Assembly (NCBI RefSeq): GCF_001598255.1
Contig: NZ_BCYP01000033.1
Coordinates: forward strand, 62,001-126,000
Length of the DNA stretch: 64,000 nt
Reading direction: 5' to 3'
From: Mitsuaria chitosanitabida ATCC BAA-476 = NBRC 102408
GTDB taxonomy: Bacteria; Pseudomonadota; Gammaproteobacteria; Burkholderiales; Burkholderiaceae_C
In this document: positions 15,637-23,386 of the stretch, piece after piece
Numbering within the stretch: position 1 is the stretch's first letter
Layout of the letters: each line of letters starts with the position of its first letter
Translations under genes and position numbers: made by a program
The notes under the pieces: model-generated
What the model saw: only the letters and a program-made list of their open reading frames with translations
Database searches by the model: none
What the model was told of the DNA's origin: nothing

Positions 15637-17440
15637 TTTTCTTCTGCACCCATTGCTTGACGACTTCCGCCACCCGCTCCGGCTCCTTGGCCGCGAGCAC
15701 CTTCAGGTGGTCCACCAGCACGTCCACCGGGGATCCCGGGGGCGGCAGCTCAAAGTTCTCCAGCAGCGGCGTCACGGCGGAGCCGGACTGCTGCACCGCG
15801 GCGGGCGCGCCGGCCAGGCCGGGCAGGCCCAGCGCCGGACCGCTGTCCGCGCCGAGCGCGGGCGCCGCGGCGGCCGCGCCACCGCTGCCCGGCAGCGGCT
15901 CCAGCGGCGTGATCTCGGGCGCGCCGGGGCGGCGCTCGGTCGCGCGGCTCGCGGCCTTGCGACCGCCCATGCCCAGCGCGTGCTGGCCCATGCGCAGCAG
16001 CGGACGCGCCAGCAGGAAGTAGCCCAGCACCGCGGCCAGCGCGTAGGCGCCCCAACCGCCGAACTCGACGAGCGTGTCGCGCTGCTGGTACCAGGGCTCG
16101 GCGATCGGCGCCTGCGGGAAGGCCAGCGTCGAGACGCTCAGCTTGTCGCCACGGTTCGTGTCCATGCCCAGGCCGCCGTTGATCAGGCGTTCGATCTTGG
16201 CGACGTCGGCCGGCGACCAGTCCTTCGCGCCACCGGGCGCGGCGGCGGTGTTCAGCAGCACGGCCACGCTCAGGCGCTCCAGGCGGCCGCGGCTCTTCTT
16301 CACCTGCGTGATCGAGCGGTCGTAGGCGTACTGGCGCGTCGAGGCGTTCTTGCGCGCGGTGTTGCTGTTGCCGTTGGCCGCGGCGTTGGGGTCCTCGCCC
16401 TGCGCGGCGGAGGCCGCGGCGGCGGCCAGCGCGGCCGGCGGACGGTTGCTCAGCGAGCCCGGCACGCCCAGCGCGATGCGCTCGCGGTCCTGCTCCTCGC
16501 GCATGGCCTCGTTGGTCAGCTTGGGCGCGTCGCCGTACTGCTCGCGGGTCTCCTGCACGCGGTCGTTGTTGACGTCGGCGGTGACGCTGAGGCGATAGTT
16601 CTGCTCGCCCAGCACCGGGGCCAGCAGCTCGTGCACGTTGCGGCGCACCTCGTCCTGGATGCGGCGCTGGGCTTCGTTGCCCTGGGCGCCACCGTCGAAG
16701 CCCTCGCTCATGTCGACGCGGGCCGACAGCAGGTTGCCCTGCTGGTCGACCAGGCTCACGCGGGCCGGCTCCAGATTGGCCACCGAACCGGCGACCAGGT
16801 TGATCGCCGCGGCGATCTGCTCGTTGTTGAGCGAGCGACCCGGCTTGAGCGTCAGCACCACCGAGGCGGAGCTCTTCTGGCCGTCGTTCAGCACGAACGA
16901 GCTGCTCTTGGCGATGGACAGGTGGACGCGGGCCGACTCGACGGCGTCCAGCGCCATCATGCTCTGCGCGAGTTCGCCCTCCAGGCCGCGACGGAAGCGG
17001 ATGTCCTGCACGAACTGGCTCACGCCCAGCGGGTCGTTCTTGTCCATCAGCTCCAGGCCGGCGGGCAGCTTGGCGACCACGCCCTTGGCGGCGAGCAGCA
17101 TGCGCGCGCGACCCAGCTCGGCCTCGGGCACCAGCACCTGGCCGCTGTCCGGATGAAGGCGATAGCCGATGTGCTCGGCGTCCAGCACCGACAGCACGTC
17201 GGCGGTCGGCACGTGCTCGCGCTGACCGAAGACGGGCTTGTAGCCGGCCTGGTCGCGCCACAGCAGCGTCAGCACCAGGGCCGTCCCCACGGCGGCCAGC
17301 ACCAGCAGCGGCGCGGCGCCGCGCAGTCCGGCGCCGGCGGCCGGCGCGGCCTGGCCCAGGCCGCTGAGCAGGCCGCCCAGGCGGCGACGCCAGGCGGGCT
17401 GCTCGGCGTTGCCGCCGGAGAGGGTTTGCAGATCGTTCAT
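15620..17440 (-). CDS. fliF: flagellar MS-ring protein FliF
   Basis: FliF builds the MS ring in the inner membrane. The 606-residue product has a first transmembrane helix at about 45-65 (LLVLAAVGTALVLTLLW), ring-building motifs 1 and 2 including YRLHPDSGQVLVPEAELGRA and QSMMALDAVESARVHLSIAK, and a second membrane helix at about 465-490 (WGAYALAAVLGYFLLARPLL). The acidic C-terminal tail that binds FliG follows (PVDVLVDHLKVLAAKEPERV, then AEVVKQWVQ). It lies 19 bp after fliE and overlaps fliG. Confidence 0.97.
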   Translation of the reverse strand: MNDLQTLSGGNAEQPAWRRRLGGLLSGLGQAAPAAGAGLRGAAPLLVLAAVGTALVLTLLWRDQAGYKPVFGQREHVPTADVLSVLDAEHIGYRLHPDSGQVLVPEAELGRARMLLAAKGVVAKLPAGLELMDKNDPLGVSQFVQDIRFRRGLEGELAQSMMALDAVESARVHLSIAKSSSFVLNDGQKSSASVVLTLKPGRSLNNEQIAAAINLVAGSVANLEPARVSLVDQQGNLLSARVDMSEGFDGGAQGNEAQRRIQDEVRRNVHELLAPVLGEQNYRLSVTADVNNDRVQETREQYGDAPKLTNEAMREEQDRERIALGVPGSLSNRPPAALAAAAASAAQGEDPNAAANGNSNTARKNASTRQYAYDRSITQVKKSRGRLERLSVAVLLNTAAAPGGAKDWSPADVAKIERLINGGLGMDTNRGDKLSVSTLAFPQAPIAEPWYQQRDTLVEFGGWGAYALAAVLGYFLLARPLLRMGQHALGMGGRKAASRATERRPGAPEITPLEPLPGSGGAAAAAPALGADSGPALGLPGLAGAPAAVQQSGSAVTPLLENFELPPPGSPVDVLVDHLKVLAAKEPERVAEVVKQWVQKKNGRSE

Positions 17441-17459
17441 CGCGTGTTTCCCGGGGGCC

Positions 17460-17795
17460 TCAGAGCTGCAGCTTGATCAGCTCGTCCACGGCGCCGACCA
17501 CCTTGTTCCGCACCTGCATCAGCATGGAGAAGGACAGGCCCGCTTCCTGGCTGGCCAGCATGGCGCCGACCAGGTCGTCGCTCTCGCCGCGCTCGACCGC
17601 CTCCATGCGCGCGGCGGCGTCCTGATCGCGGTCGTCCACGCGGCGCAGCATCTGCTCGAAAGCAGGCATGGATGGGTTATCGCCCGCACCATGCGCCATG
17701 GACTGCGCGTCGCGCTGCAGACGTACGGCGTCCTGGTTCAGCAGCGATTCCATGGCCGATTGGCCGATGGCCGAATTGAGCGTCGTGACCGACAT
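17460..17795 (-). CDS. fliE: flagellar hook-basal body junction protein FliE
   Basis: FliE joins the MS ring to the rod and is exported early. The 111-residue product has the conserved C-terminal half: LVGAMLASQEAGLSFSMLMQ, then VRNKVVGAVDELIKLQL, which matches FliE ending in VRNKxxxAYxEIMxMQV. It heads the minus-strand run of 17 flagellar genes and is divergent from fliM across a 1.1-kb gap. The transcription start must lie in that gap. Confidence 0.93.
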   Translation of the reverse strand: MSVTTLNSAIGQSAMESLLNQDAVRLQRDAQSMAHGAGDNPSMPAFEQMLRRVDDRDQDAAARMEAVERGESDDLVGAMLASQEAGLSFSMLMQVRNKVVGAVDELIKLQL

Positions 17796-18926
17796 TCCTG
17801 GGCTCCCGAGCGTTGGCCGGCACGACTCGGGTTTTCCCGATCTGTCGTCCCGGCGACTGTTTCAGACTTCTCTGACCGATGCATCGGCGGCCCCTCCCAT
17901 TACCTCAGGTTAATGGCTCAGAACCAGCCGTCATTTCATGAATCCCCTGATTCAGAAGATTCGATGAGAACCTCAATGTCGCCGCTTAATTTGACGCGCA
18001 TTCGTTGCGCGTATTTTCTCCGCGACATATTCGACGGTATTTACAGACAGTTTCAACCACCGATATTCAGGCGAAGCGAATCCCTCGCGCCGAGTTTTCA
18101 TAAACTCGGTAGCGATACCAACGCGACGACAACGCGTGAATGTCGGAAACCCCCTGGAGCGCCGCGGCTGCGCAGCCGCGCGGAACTCCAGGCGCCGCCA
18201 GGATCAGGCGGCACCGATGCGGGTCAGGGGGTGAAAAGCTGTCGGCGAATGACCATGTCCGTCCTCTCTGATGCAAGTGGCTTGCAGGGGCGGGCATCAC
18301 CTCGGCGGGAGCCGAGCAGGTCACAACAGGCCCGGGTGGGGCCTGGCAGGCGAGTGCCTAGGAACCGCGCGTCACGCAGCCCACAGACTCAGGTCTGGCA
18401 ACCCCGCTATCGTGATCCGGCGCTCCTTCATGAAGCGCGTCGGATGGTAGACCGGAGGCTTTGCGACCCCGACTTTCGTTCGGGTGTGCCCTGATGTGTC
18501 GGACTGTAGACGGTGTGTTCGTCCGCAACAAGAACCAATTGTGCACTGCGTCAAGGCAGGTTTCAGCGCCGTGAAGAAGTTCACGGTACGCGACACGAAA
18601 CCTCCGCCGGACCGGACGCTGTGCGCCCGATCTGTATCGGTATTGATAAAGATGAAAAATAAAATACCTGCGGCTTGCCGGGATATGACGACGCGCCACT
18701 TCGGGGACTTAAATCGCTTTCCTGGTGCGCGTGCGATTCGCGACTCGTTGTTTGTGATTTATTCCTCCGACCGCTAACGTACACGTTTCCAATGCTGGTC
18801 TAAATCGCCATCGATTCCTAGAATTCGCGGGTTATGGCTGATTTCCTCATGACATTTGGATGACCTGCATCCGGAGCGTCGCCGGAAACGGCCCGACCCA
18901 CCCGATCACCCCTCACCGGATCCACG
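17796..18926. other. 1.1-kb non-coding divergent control region between fliE and fliM
   Basis: No convincing gene is seen. Parts (about 17900-18060 and 18480-18870) are clearly more AT-rich than the surrounding genes. The region contains a long hairpin at 18154-18191 and must hold promoters for the two divergent flagellar operons. In known lateral systems a LafK-type sigma-54 activator gene lies next to fliE; none is found here. No site with good sigma-54 (GG-N10-GC) or sigma-28 spacing could be pinned down by eye. Short reading frames here (for example 18484-18777) have no coding character. Confidence 0.6.
18154..18191. repeat. long inverted repeat / hairpin
   Basis: Outer arms CTGGAG (18154-18159) and CTCCAG (18186-18191) flank a perfect 18-bp palindrome CGCGGCTGCGCAGCCGCG at 18163-18180. 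It could form a 38-nt hairpin in RNA or be a protein-binding palindrome. No T-run follows, so a classical intrinsic terminator is unlikely. Confidence 0.6.
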
Positions 18927-19994
18927 ATGACCCCATCGTCCCGCCCCACCCCGCCCGCCCGGCCTGTCGCGCTCGACACGCGCACCCTGGGTCGGCCGGT
19001 GCATCTGCTGCCCCAGGTCGCGCTGCGCCTGCGCGAGGCGCTGCAGCGCGCGCTGGTCCAGCCGTGGAACCGCCGCTATCACAGCCGCTATGAACTGCAG
19101 GCGCTGACGCTGCGGCCCTTCGCCGCCGGCCAGGACGCCGCGGCCCTCGCGCCGTCGGGCGTGGCACCGCGCTGGCTGCGGGCCAACGGTCCCGCCGGCC
19201 CGCTGGCCTGCCGCATCGACCGGCCGCTGGTGCTGGGGCTGATGGCGCGCCGCCTGGGCCTGGGCGCCGACACGGCCCTGGCCACCGCCGACACGCCGCC
19301 CACCGCCACCGAGGACCGCCTGCTGCACCTGCTGGCCGGCCAGTTCGCGGGTCTGAGCCTGCAATGGCTGGCGCTGGCCGCGCGTCCCGAGGACGAGGCC
19401 GAGCAAGACCTGACCCCGCTGGTCGACCTGCCGGCGCTGCAATCCGGTCCGCTGCCCACGCTGAACGACGCCTGGACGCTGACGGTGGCCATGCGCGACA
19501 TGACGCCCGCCCTGCCCCCGGCGATGCCGGCGAACGCCTCCTTCAAGCCGGAGCCCGCCGCGGCCGAGCCGGAGGCCGATGGCGCCTACGAACAGGCCGA
19601 TCCCGCCGCGACGCCGTCCGGCCCGGTCACGGCCGACGCGTCGACCGCCGCGCCGGTGGCGTCGCCCGCGCAAGACATGACTCTCAGCCTGATCCTGGAC
19701 GGCGCCTACCTGCAGCCCCTGCTGCGCCGCCTGTCCGAGCAGCACCGCCCGGCGCGGTCCGGCTCGGCGGTGGGCGCGCCCCCGCTGACGCGCCGACTGA
19801 CGCTGACGCTGCAGGCGCGGCTGCTGGAGCGCGAGCTGGACCTGGGATCCGTGCTCGACCTGGCGCCGGGCGCGCTGATCCCGATCCGACTGGCCGACGC
19901 GACCGTGATGGTCGAGGGCTCGGCGCTGATGAGCGCGGCCGTGGCCGAGCACCAGGGCAAGTTGTGCCTGACCTCTTTCCAAGACCTGGAGTGA
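18927..19994 (+). CDS. fliM: divergent flagellar motor switch protein FliM (lateral type)
   Basis: FliM is a C-ring component. The 355-residue product begins MTPSSRPTPPARPVALDTRT and lacks the N-terminal CheY-P-binding motif (consensus LSQxEIDALL) seen in chemotactic FliM. The middle region (about 40-170) is only weakly FliM/CheC-like without a clear GGxG motif, a Pro/Ala-rich linker spans about 190-255, and a SpoA (FliM/FliN C-terminal) domain occupies about 285-350 (LLERELDLGSVLDLAPGALI, then PIRLADATVMVEGSALM). It heads fliM-N-P-Q-R-flhB-flhA, the gene order of lateral flagellar export operons. A FliM/HrcQ-like label is possible, but context favours FliM. Confidence 0.78.
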   Translation: MTPSSRPTPPARPVALDTRTLGRPVHLLPQVALRLREALQRALVQPWNRRYHSRYELQALTLRPFAAGQDAAALAPSGVAPRWLRANGPAGPLACRIDRPLVLGLMARRLGLGADTALATADTPPTATEDRLLHLLAGQFAGLSLQWLALAARPEDEAEQDLTPLVDLPALQSGPLPTLNDAWTLTVAMRDMTPALPPAMPANASFKPEPAAAEPEADGAYEQADPAATPSGPVTADASTAAPVASPAQDMTLSLILDGAYLQPLLRRLSEQHRPARSGSAVGAPPLTRRLTLTLQARLLERELDLGSVLDLAPGALIPIRLADATVMVEGSALMSAAVAEHQGKLCLTSFQDLE

Positions 19995-19997
19995 TTG

Positions 19998-20339
19998 ATG
20001 ATGAGCGATACCGATCTGATCGCGGGCCTGCTGGATGAACCGGTGCAGGACGTTCCGGTGATCGAGCCCAAGCCGGCCGGCCGCGACCTGCCCGCGCTGA
20101 TGCGCAAGATCCCCGTGACGCTGACGCTGGAGGTCGGCGAGGCGCGTCTGTCGCTGCACGACCTGGCGCAGCTGCAGGCCGACAGCGTCGTCGAGCTGGA
20201 CACCCTGGCCGGCGCGCCGCTGATCATCAAGGTCAACGGCACGCCCATCGGCCATGCGGAGGTCGTGGTGAGCGGCGACAGCCACGCGCTGCGCGTGCTG
20301 GACATCGACGGCCTGGACCTGGACCGGCTGGGCTCATGA
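19998..20339 (+). CDS. fliN: flagellar motor switch protein FliN
   Basis: FliN is the C-ring SpoA-domain protein. From the ATG at 19998 (a second ATG follows at 20001) the product has 113 residues, with the SpoA domain at about 38-112: LMRKIPVTLTLEVGEARLSL, then LQADSVVELDTLAGAPLIIK and VNGTPIGHAEVVVSGDSHAL. It starts 3 bp after fliM and overlaps fliP by 4 bp. Confidence 0.92.
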   Translation: MMSDTDLIAGLLDEPVQDVPVIEPKPAGRDLPALMRKIPVTLTLEVGEARLSLHDLAQLQADSVVELDTLAGAPLIIKVNGTPIGHAEVVVSGDSHALRVLDIDGLDLDRLGS

Positions 20340-21169
20340 GGTCCCGGATCGCCGCCACGCGCCCTGACGAGGCGGATCCGCGCGTCGCGCGGGCGCGCGC
20401 TCGCCCGAGCGCGCTGCCGGGGCGCGCCTTGACGCGCGTCGCGGCATTCGCGCTCCCGGCGTTGCTGGCCGTGGCCACCGGCCCGGCCCAGGCGGCGATC
20501 CGCATCGCCGGCGCCGGCGCGGGCGGCGGCGACTTCACGCTCAAGACGCAGGTCCTGGTCATCATGACCCTGCTCGGGCTGCTGCCCGTGCTGGTGCTCA
20601 TGATGACGAGCTTCACCCGCTTCGTGATCGTGCTCTCCCTGCTGCGCCAGGCGCTGGGCCTGCAGCAGGGCCTGCCCAACCGGCTGGTGACCGGCGTCGC
20701 CCTGATCCTGACCATCCTGGTGATGAAGCCCATCGGGACGCAGATCTGGGAGCAGGCCATGCAGCCCTACGACAACGACAAGATCACGCTGGTGCAGGCG
20801 CTGCAGATCGCGGAGAAGCCGATCTCGCGCTTCATGCTGGCGCAGACCAGCAAGAGCGCGCTGGCGCAGATCGCGCAGCTGGCCGGTGAGACGAACGTGG
20901 CCAAGCCCGAGGAGCACAGCTTCCCGGTGAAGCTGGCGGCCTTCACGCTGTCGGAGCTCAAGACCGCGTTCCAGATCGGCTGCATGCTGTTCATCCCCTT
21001 CCTGGTGATCGACCTGGTGGTGTCCTCGGTGCTGATGGCGATGGGCATGATGATGCTGTCGCCGCTGGTGATCTCGCTCCCCCTGAAGCTGCTGCTGTTC
21101 GTGCTGGTCGACGGCTGGACGCTGACCGTCAACACCCTGATCTCCAGCGTGCGCGGGGTGGCGGGATGA
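20336..21169 (+). CDS. fliP: flagellar export gate protein FliP
   Basis: FliP forms the core of the export gate with FliQ and FliR. The 277-residue product has a long basic N-terminus and a cleavable-type signal (VAAFALPALLAVATGPAQAA). The family core follows: VLVLMMTSFTRFVIVLSLLR, QALGLQQGLPNRLVTGVALI and a C-terminal AFQIGCMLFIPFLVIDLVVS, then MAMGMMMLSPLVISLPLKLL. It overlaps fliN and fliQ by 4 bp each. No fliO gene precedes it, as in lateral systems. Confidence 0.97.
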   Translation: MRSRIAATRPDEADPRVARARARPSALPGRALTRVAAFALPALLAVATGPAQAAIRIAGAGAGGGDFTLKTQVLVIMTLLGLLPVLVLMMTSFTRFVIVLSLLRQALGLQQGLPNRLVTGVALILTILVMKPIGTQIWEQAMQPYDNDKITLVQALQIAEKPISRFMLAQTSKSALAQIAQLAGETNVAKPEEHSFPVKLAAFTLSELKTAFQIGCMLFIPFLVIDLVVSSVLMAMGMMMLSPLVISLPLKLLLFVLVDGWTLTVNTLISSVRGVAG

Positions 21170-21435
21170 CGCCGGAGATCGCCACCGACCTGATCGGCGA
21201 GAGCCTGCACCTGACCATGCTGCTGGTGCTGGTGCTGATCCTCCCCGGGCTGGTGGTGGGCCTGCTGGTCGCGCTGTTCCAGGCGGCGACGCAGATCAAC
21301 GAGCAGACGCTGGCCTTCCTCCCCCGCCTGATGGTGACGCTGCTGGTGCTGGGCATCGCGGGCCGCTGGATGGTGGGCCTGCTGATGGACTTCTGCGTCT
21401 CGATCTTCGAGCGCGCGGCGCAGCTCGTCACCTAG
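21166..21435 (+). CDS. fliQ: flagellar export gate protein FliQ
   Basis: FliQ is a small two-helix gate subunit. The 89-residue product has transmembrane segments at about 16-38 (LTMLLVLVLILPGLVVGLLV) and 50-75, with the conserved FQAATQINEQTLAFLPRL between them. It overlaps fliP by 4 bp and ends 9 bp before fliR. Confidence 0.96.
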   Translation: MTPEIATDLIGESLHLTMLLVLVLILPGLVVGLLVALFQAATQINEQTLAFLPRLMVTLLVLGIAGRWMVGLLMDFCVSIFERAAQLVT

Positions 21436-21444
21436 GGCCGCATC

Positions 21445-22245
21445 GTGGAGATCGACTTCAGCCAGCTGACGCTGTGGCTCAGCGCGCTGTGGTGGCCCTT
21501 CTGCCGCGTCGTGGCGATGCTGTCGGCGGCCCCCACCATCGGCGACGCCGGCATGCCGGTGTCCGCGCGCGTGCTGCTGTCGCTGGTGCTGGCCGTGGTG
21601 CTGATGCCGGTCTCGCAGTCGACGGCGCTGCACATCGACATCTTCTCGATGCAGGGCGTGCTGGCCGCGGCCGAGCAGGCCGTGCTGGGCCTGGCCATGG
21701 GCCTGACCTTCCACCTGGCGATGGCCGTCATCGGCGTGCTGGGCTTCCTGCTGTCCTCGCAGCTGGGCCTGGCGATGGCGGTGCTGAACGATCCGATCAA
21801 CGGCAGCTCCTCCGACGTGGTGGGCGCGCTGCTGAACGTGCTGTGCGTGCTGGCCTTCTTCTCGATGGACGGCCATCTGCTGTTCACCGCCGTGCTCGGC
21901 GAGAGCTTCCGCGCCTGGCCCATCGGCGCGGGACTGTCCCTGCTCACGCTGCAGAACCTGGTCTACAACCTCGCCTGGGTCTTCTCCGCCGCGCTGCTGC
22001 TGGCGCTGCCCGTGGTGGCCGCGACGCTGGTGGTGCAGCTGGGCATGGGCTTCCTCAACCGCGTGGCCCCGGCGCTGAACCTGTTCTCGCTGGGCTACTC
22101 GCTGGTGACGCTGTTCGGGCTGTTCATGCTCACGCAGGTGCTGGCGCACGTGCCGGAGCACTACCTGCGCATGACGCAGCAGCTGCTGCGCACGCTGGAG
22201 CAAGGCATGCGCGGCGTGCCCGGACCGGGAGGCGCGCATGGCTGA
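21445..22245 (+). CDS. fliR: flagellar export gate protein FliR
   Basis: FliR is a multi-pass export gate subunit. The start is a GTG at 21445; the 266-residue product reads MEIDFSQLTLWLSALWWPFC, then RVVAMLSAAPTIGDAGMPVS, the FliR N-terminal pattern. Six or so hydrophobic helices follow, including GLAMGLTFHLAMAVIGVLGF and FLNRVAPALNLFSLGYSLVT. It lies 9 bp after fliQ and overlaps flhB by 8 bp. Confidence 0.95.
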   Translation: MEIDFSQLTLWLSALWWPFCRVVAMLSAAPTIGDAGMPVSARVLLSLVLAVVLMPVSQSTALHIDIFSMQGVLAAAEQAVLGLAMGLTFHLAMAVIGVLGFLLSSQLGLAMAVLNDPINGSSSDVVGALLNVLCVLAFFSMDGHLLFTAVLGESFRAWPIGAGLSLLTLQNLVYNLAWVFSAALLLALPVVAATLVVQLGMGFLNRVAPALNLFSLGYSLVTLFGLFMLTQVLAHVPEHYLRMTQQLLRTLEQGMRGVPGPGGAHG

Positions 22246-23386
22246 GTCCGACAGCGCCGACAAGACCGAGAAGCCGTCAGAGCAGAAGCTGCGCAAGGCC
22301 CGCGAGCAGGGCCAGGTCGCGCGCAGCAAGGACATCGGCGCGGCGATCGGGCTCTTCGCGGGCCTGAAGCTGCTGACCCTGATCGCGCCCATGTACCTCG
22401 AGGACTTCGGGCGGCTGTTCCGGCTGGCGCTCGCGCCGATGGACGGTCCCGACGCGCTGGCCGGCCTGGACGGACTGTGGGGCGAGGCGGCGCTGGCTTC
22501 CCTGTGGCTGCTGGCCAAGCTGCTGATGCCGCTGCTGGCGCTGCCGGCGGCGGTGATCGTCGCGACGCAGCTGGGCGGCGGCCTCGTGTTCACGACCAGC
22601 CTGTGGGCGCCCAAGTTCTCGCGCCTGAACCCGATGTCCAACCTGGGCCGCTTCTTCACGACCAAGCATTACAGCGAGCTCGCCGCGACGCTGCTCAAGA
22701 CGGGCGGCGTGCTGGTCGTGCTCTATTGGGTGACGACGAGCTTCGCCGCGCAGTACGTGCAGCTGCAGGCCATGAGCCTGCCCGACGCGCTGTCGCAGGC
22801 CGCGGCGCTGGTGATGGACGCGCTGCTGACGCTGGCCGCGGTGCTGATGGCCTATGCGCTGGTGGACGTGCCGCTGCAGCGCCTGCTCTTCCTGCGCCAG
22901 CAGCGCATGAGCAAGCAGGAAGTCAAGGAAGAGCACAAGCAGAACGAAGGCCGTCCCGAGGTCCGCCAGCGCATCCGGCAGCTGCAGCAGCAGCTGGCCA
23001 GGCGCAGCGTGCGCAAGGCCGTGCCCGAGGCGGACGTGGTCATCGTCAACCCCGAGCACTACGCCGTCGCGCTGCGCTACGACAGCCACAAGGCCGAGGC
23101 GCCCTACGTCGTCGCCAAGGGCGTGGACGAGATGGCGATGTACATCCGGTCGCTCGCGCGCGAGCACCGCGTGCAGCTGCTGGAGCTGCCGCCGCTGGCG
23201 CGCGCGCTCTACAACACCTCGCAGGTGCAGCAGCAGATTCCCGCCTCGCTGTACCAGGCGGTGGCGCAGGTGCTGAGCTACGTCATGCAGCTGAAGGCCT
23301 TCCAGGCCGGCCGTCGTCCGACTGAACCGAGCCTGGCGGCCGACCTGCCGGTGCCGCGACATCTCTCCGATCCGGAGTCCCCATGA
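22238..23386 (+). CDS. flhB: flagellar export switch protein FlhB
   Basis: FlhB sets substrate specificity of the export apparatus through autocleavage between Asn and Pro. The 382-residue product starts with the conserved DKTEKPSEQKLRKAREQGQV, has four membrane helices, and a cytoplasmic domain with MSKQEVKEEHKQNEGRPEVR. The cleavage motif is NPEH (residues 271-274, bases 23048-23059) in place of the usual NPTH; Asn, Pro and His are retained. It overlaps fliR by 8 bp and flhA by 4 bp. Confidence 0.96.
   Translation: MAESDSADKTEKPSEQKLRKAREQGQVARSKDIGAAIGLFAGLKLLTLIAPMYLEDFGRLFRLALAPMDGPDALAGLDGLWGEAALASLWLLAKLLMPLLALPAAVIVATQLGGGLVFTTSLWAPKFSRLNPMSNLGRFFTTKHYSELAATLLKTGGVLVVLYWVTTSFAAQYVQLQAMSLPDALSQAAALVMDALLTLAAVLMAYALVDVPLQRLLFLRQQRMSKQEVKEEHKQNEGRPEVRQRIRQLQQQLARRSVRKAVPEADVVIVNPEHYAVALRYDSHKAEAPYVVAKGVDEMAMYIRSLAREHRVQLLELPPLARALYNTSQVQQQIPASLYQAVAQVLSYVMQLKAFQAGRRPTEPSLAADLPVPRHLSDPESP

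Noticed and set aside
18630-18690. possible sigma-28 promoter (TAAAATAC ... GCCGGGATA) upstream of fliM
   Set aside because: The spacing is 2 nt off and the -10 has an insertion; the match is no better than expected in an AT-rich stretch.
18358-18784. short reading frames on both strands in the fliE-fliM gap
   Set aside because: No ribosome binding sites, no family resemblance, mutually overlapping; the segment is AT-rich and better explained as control DNA.
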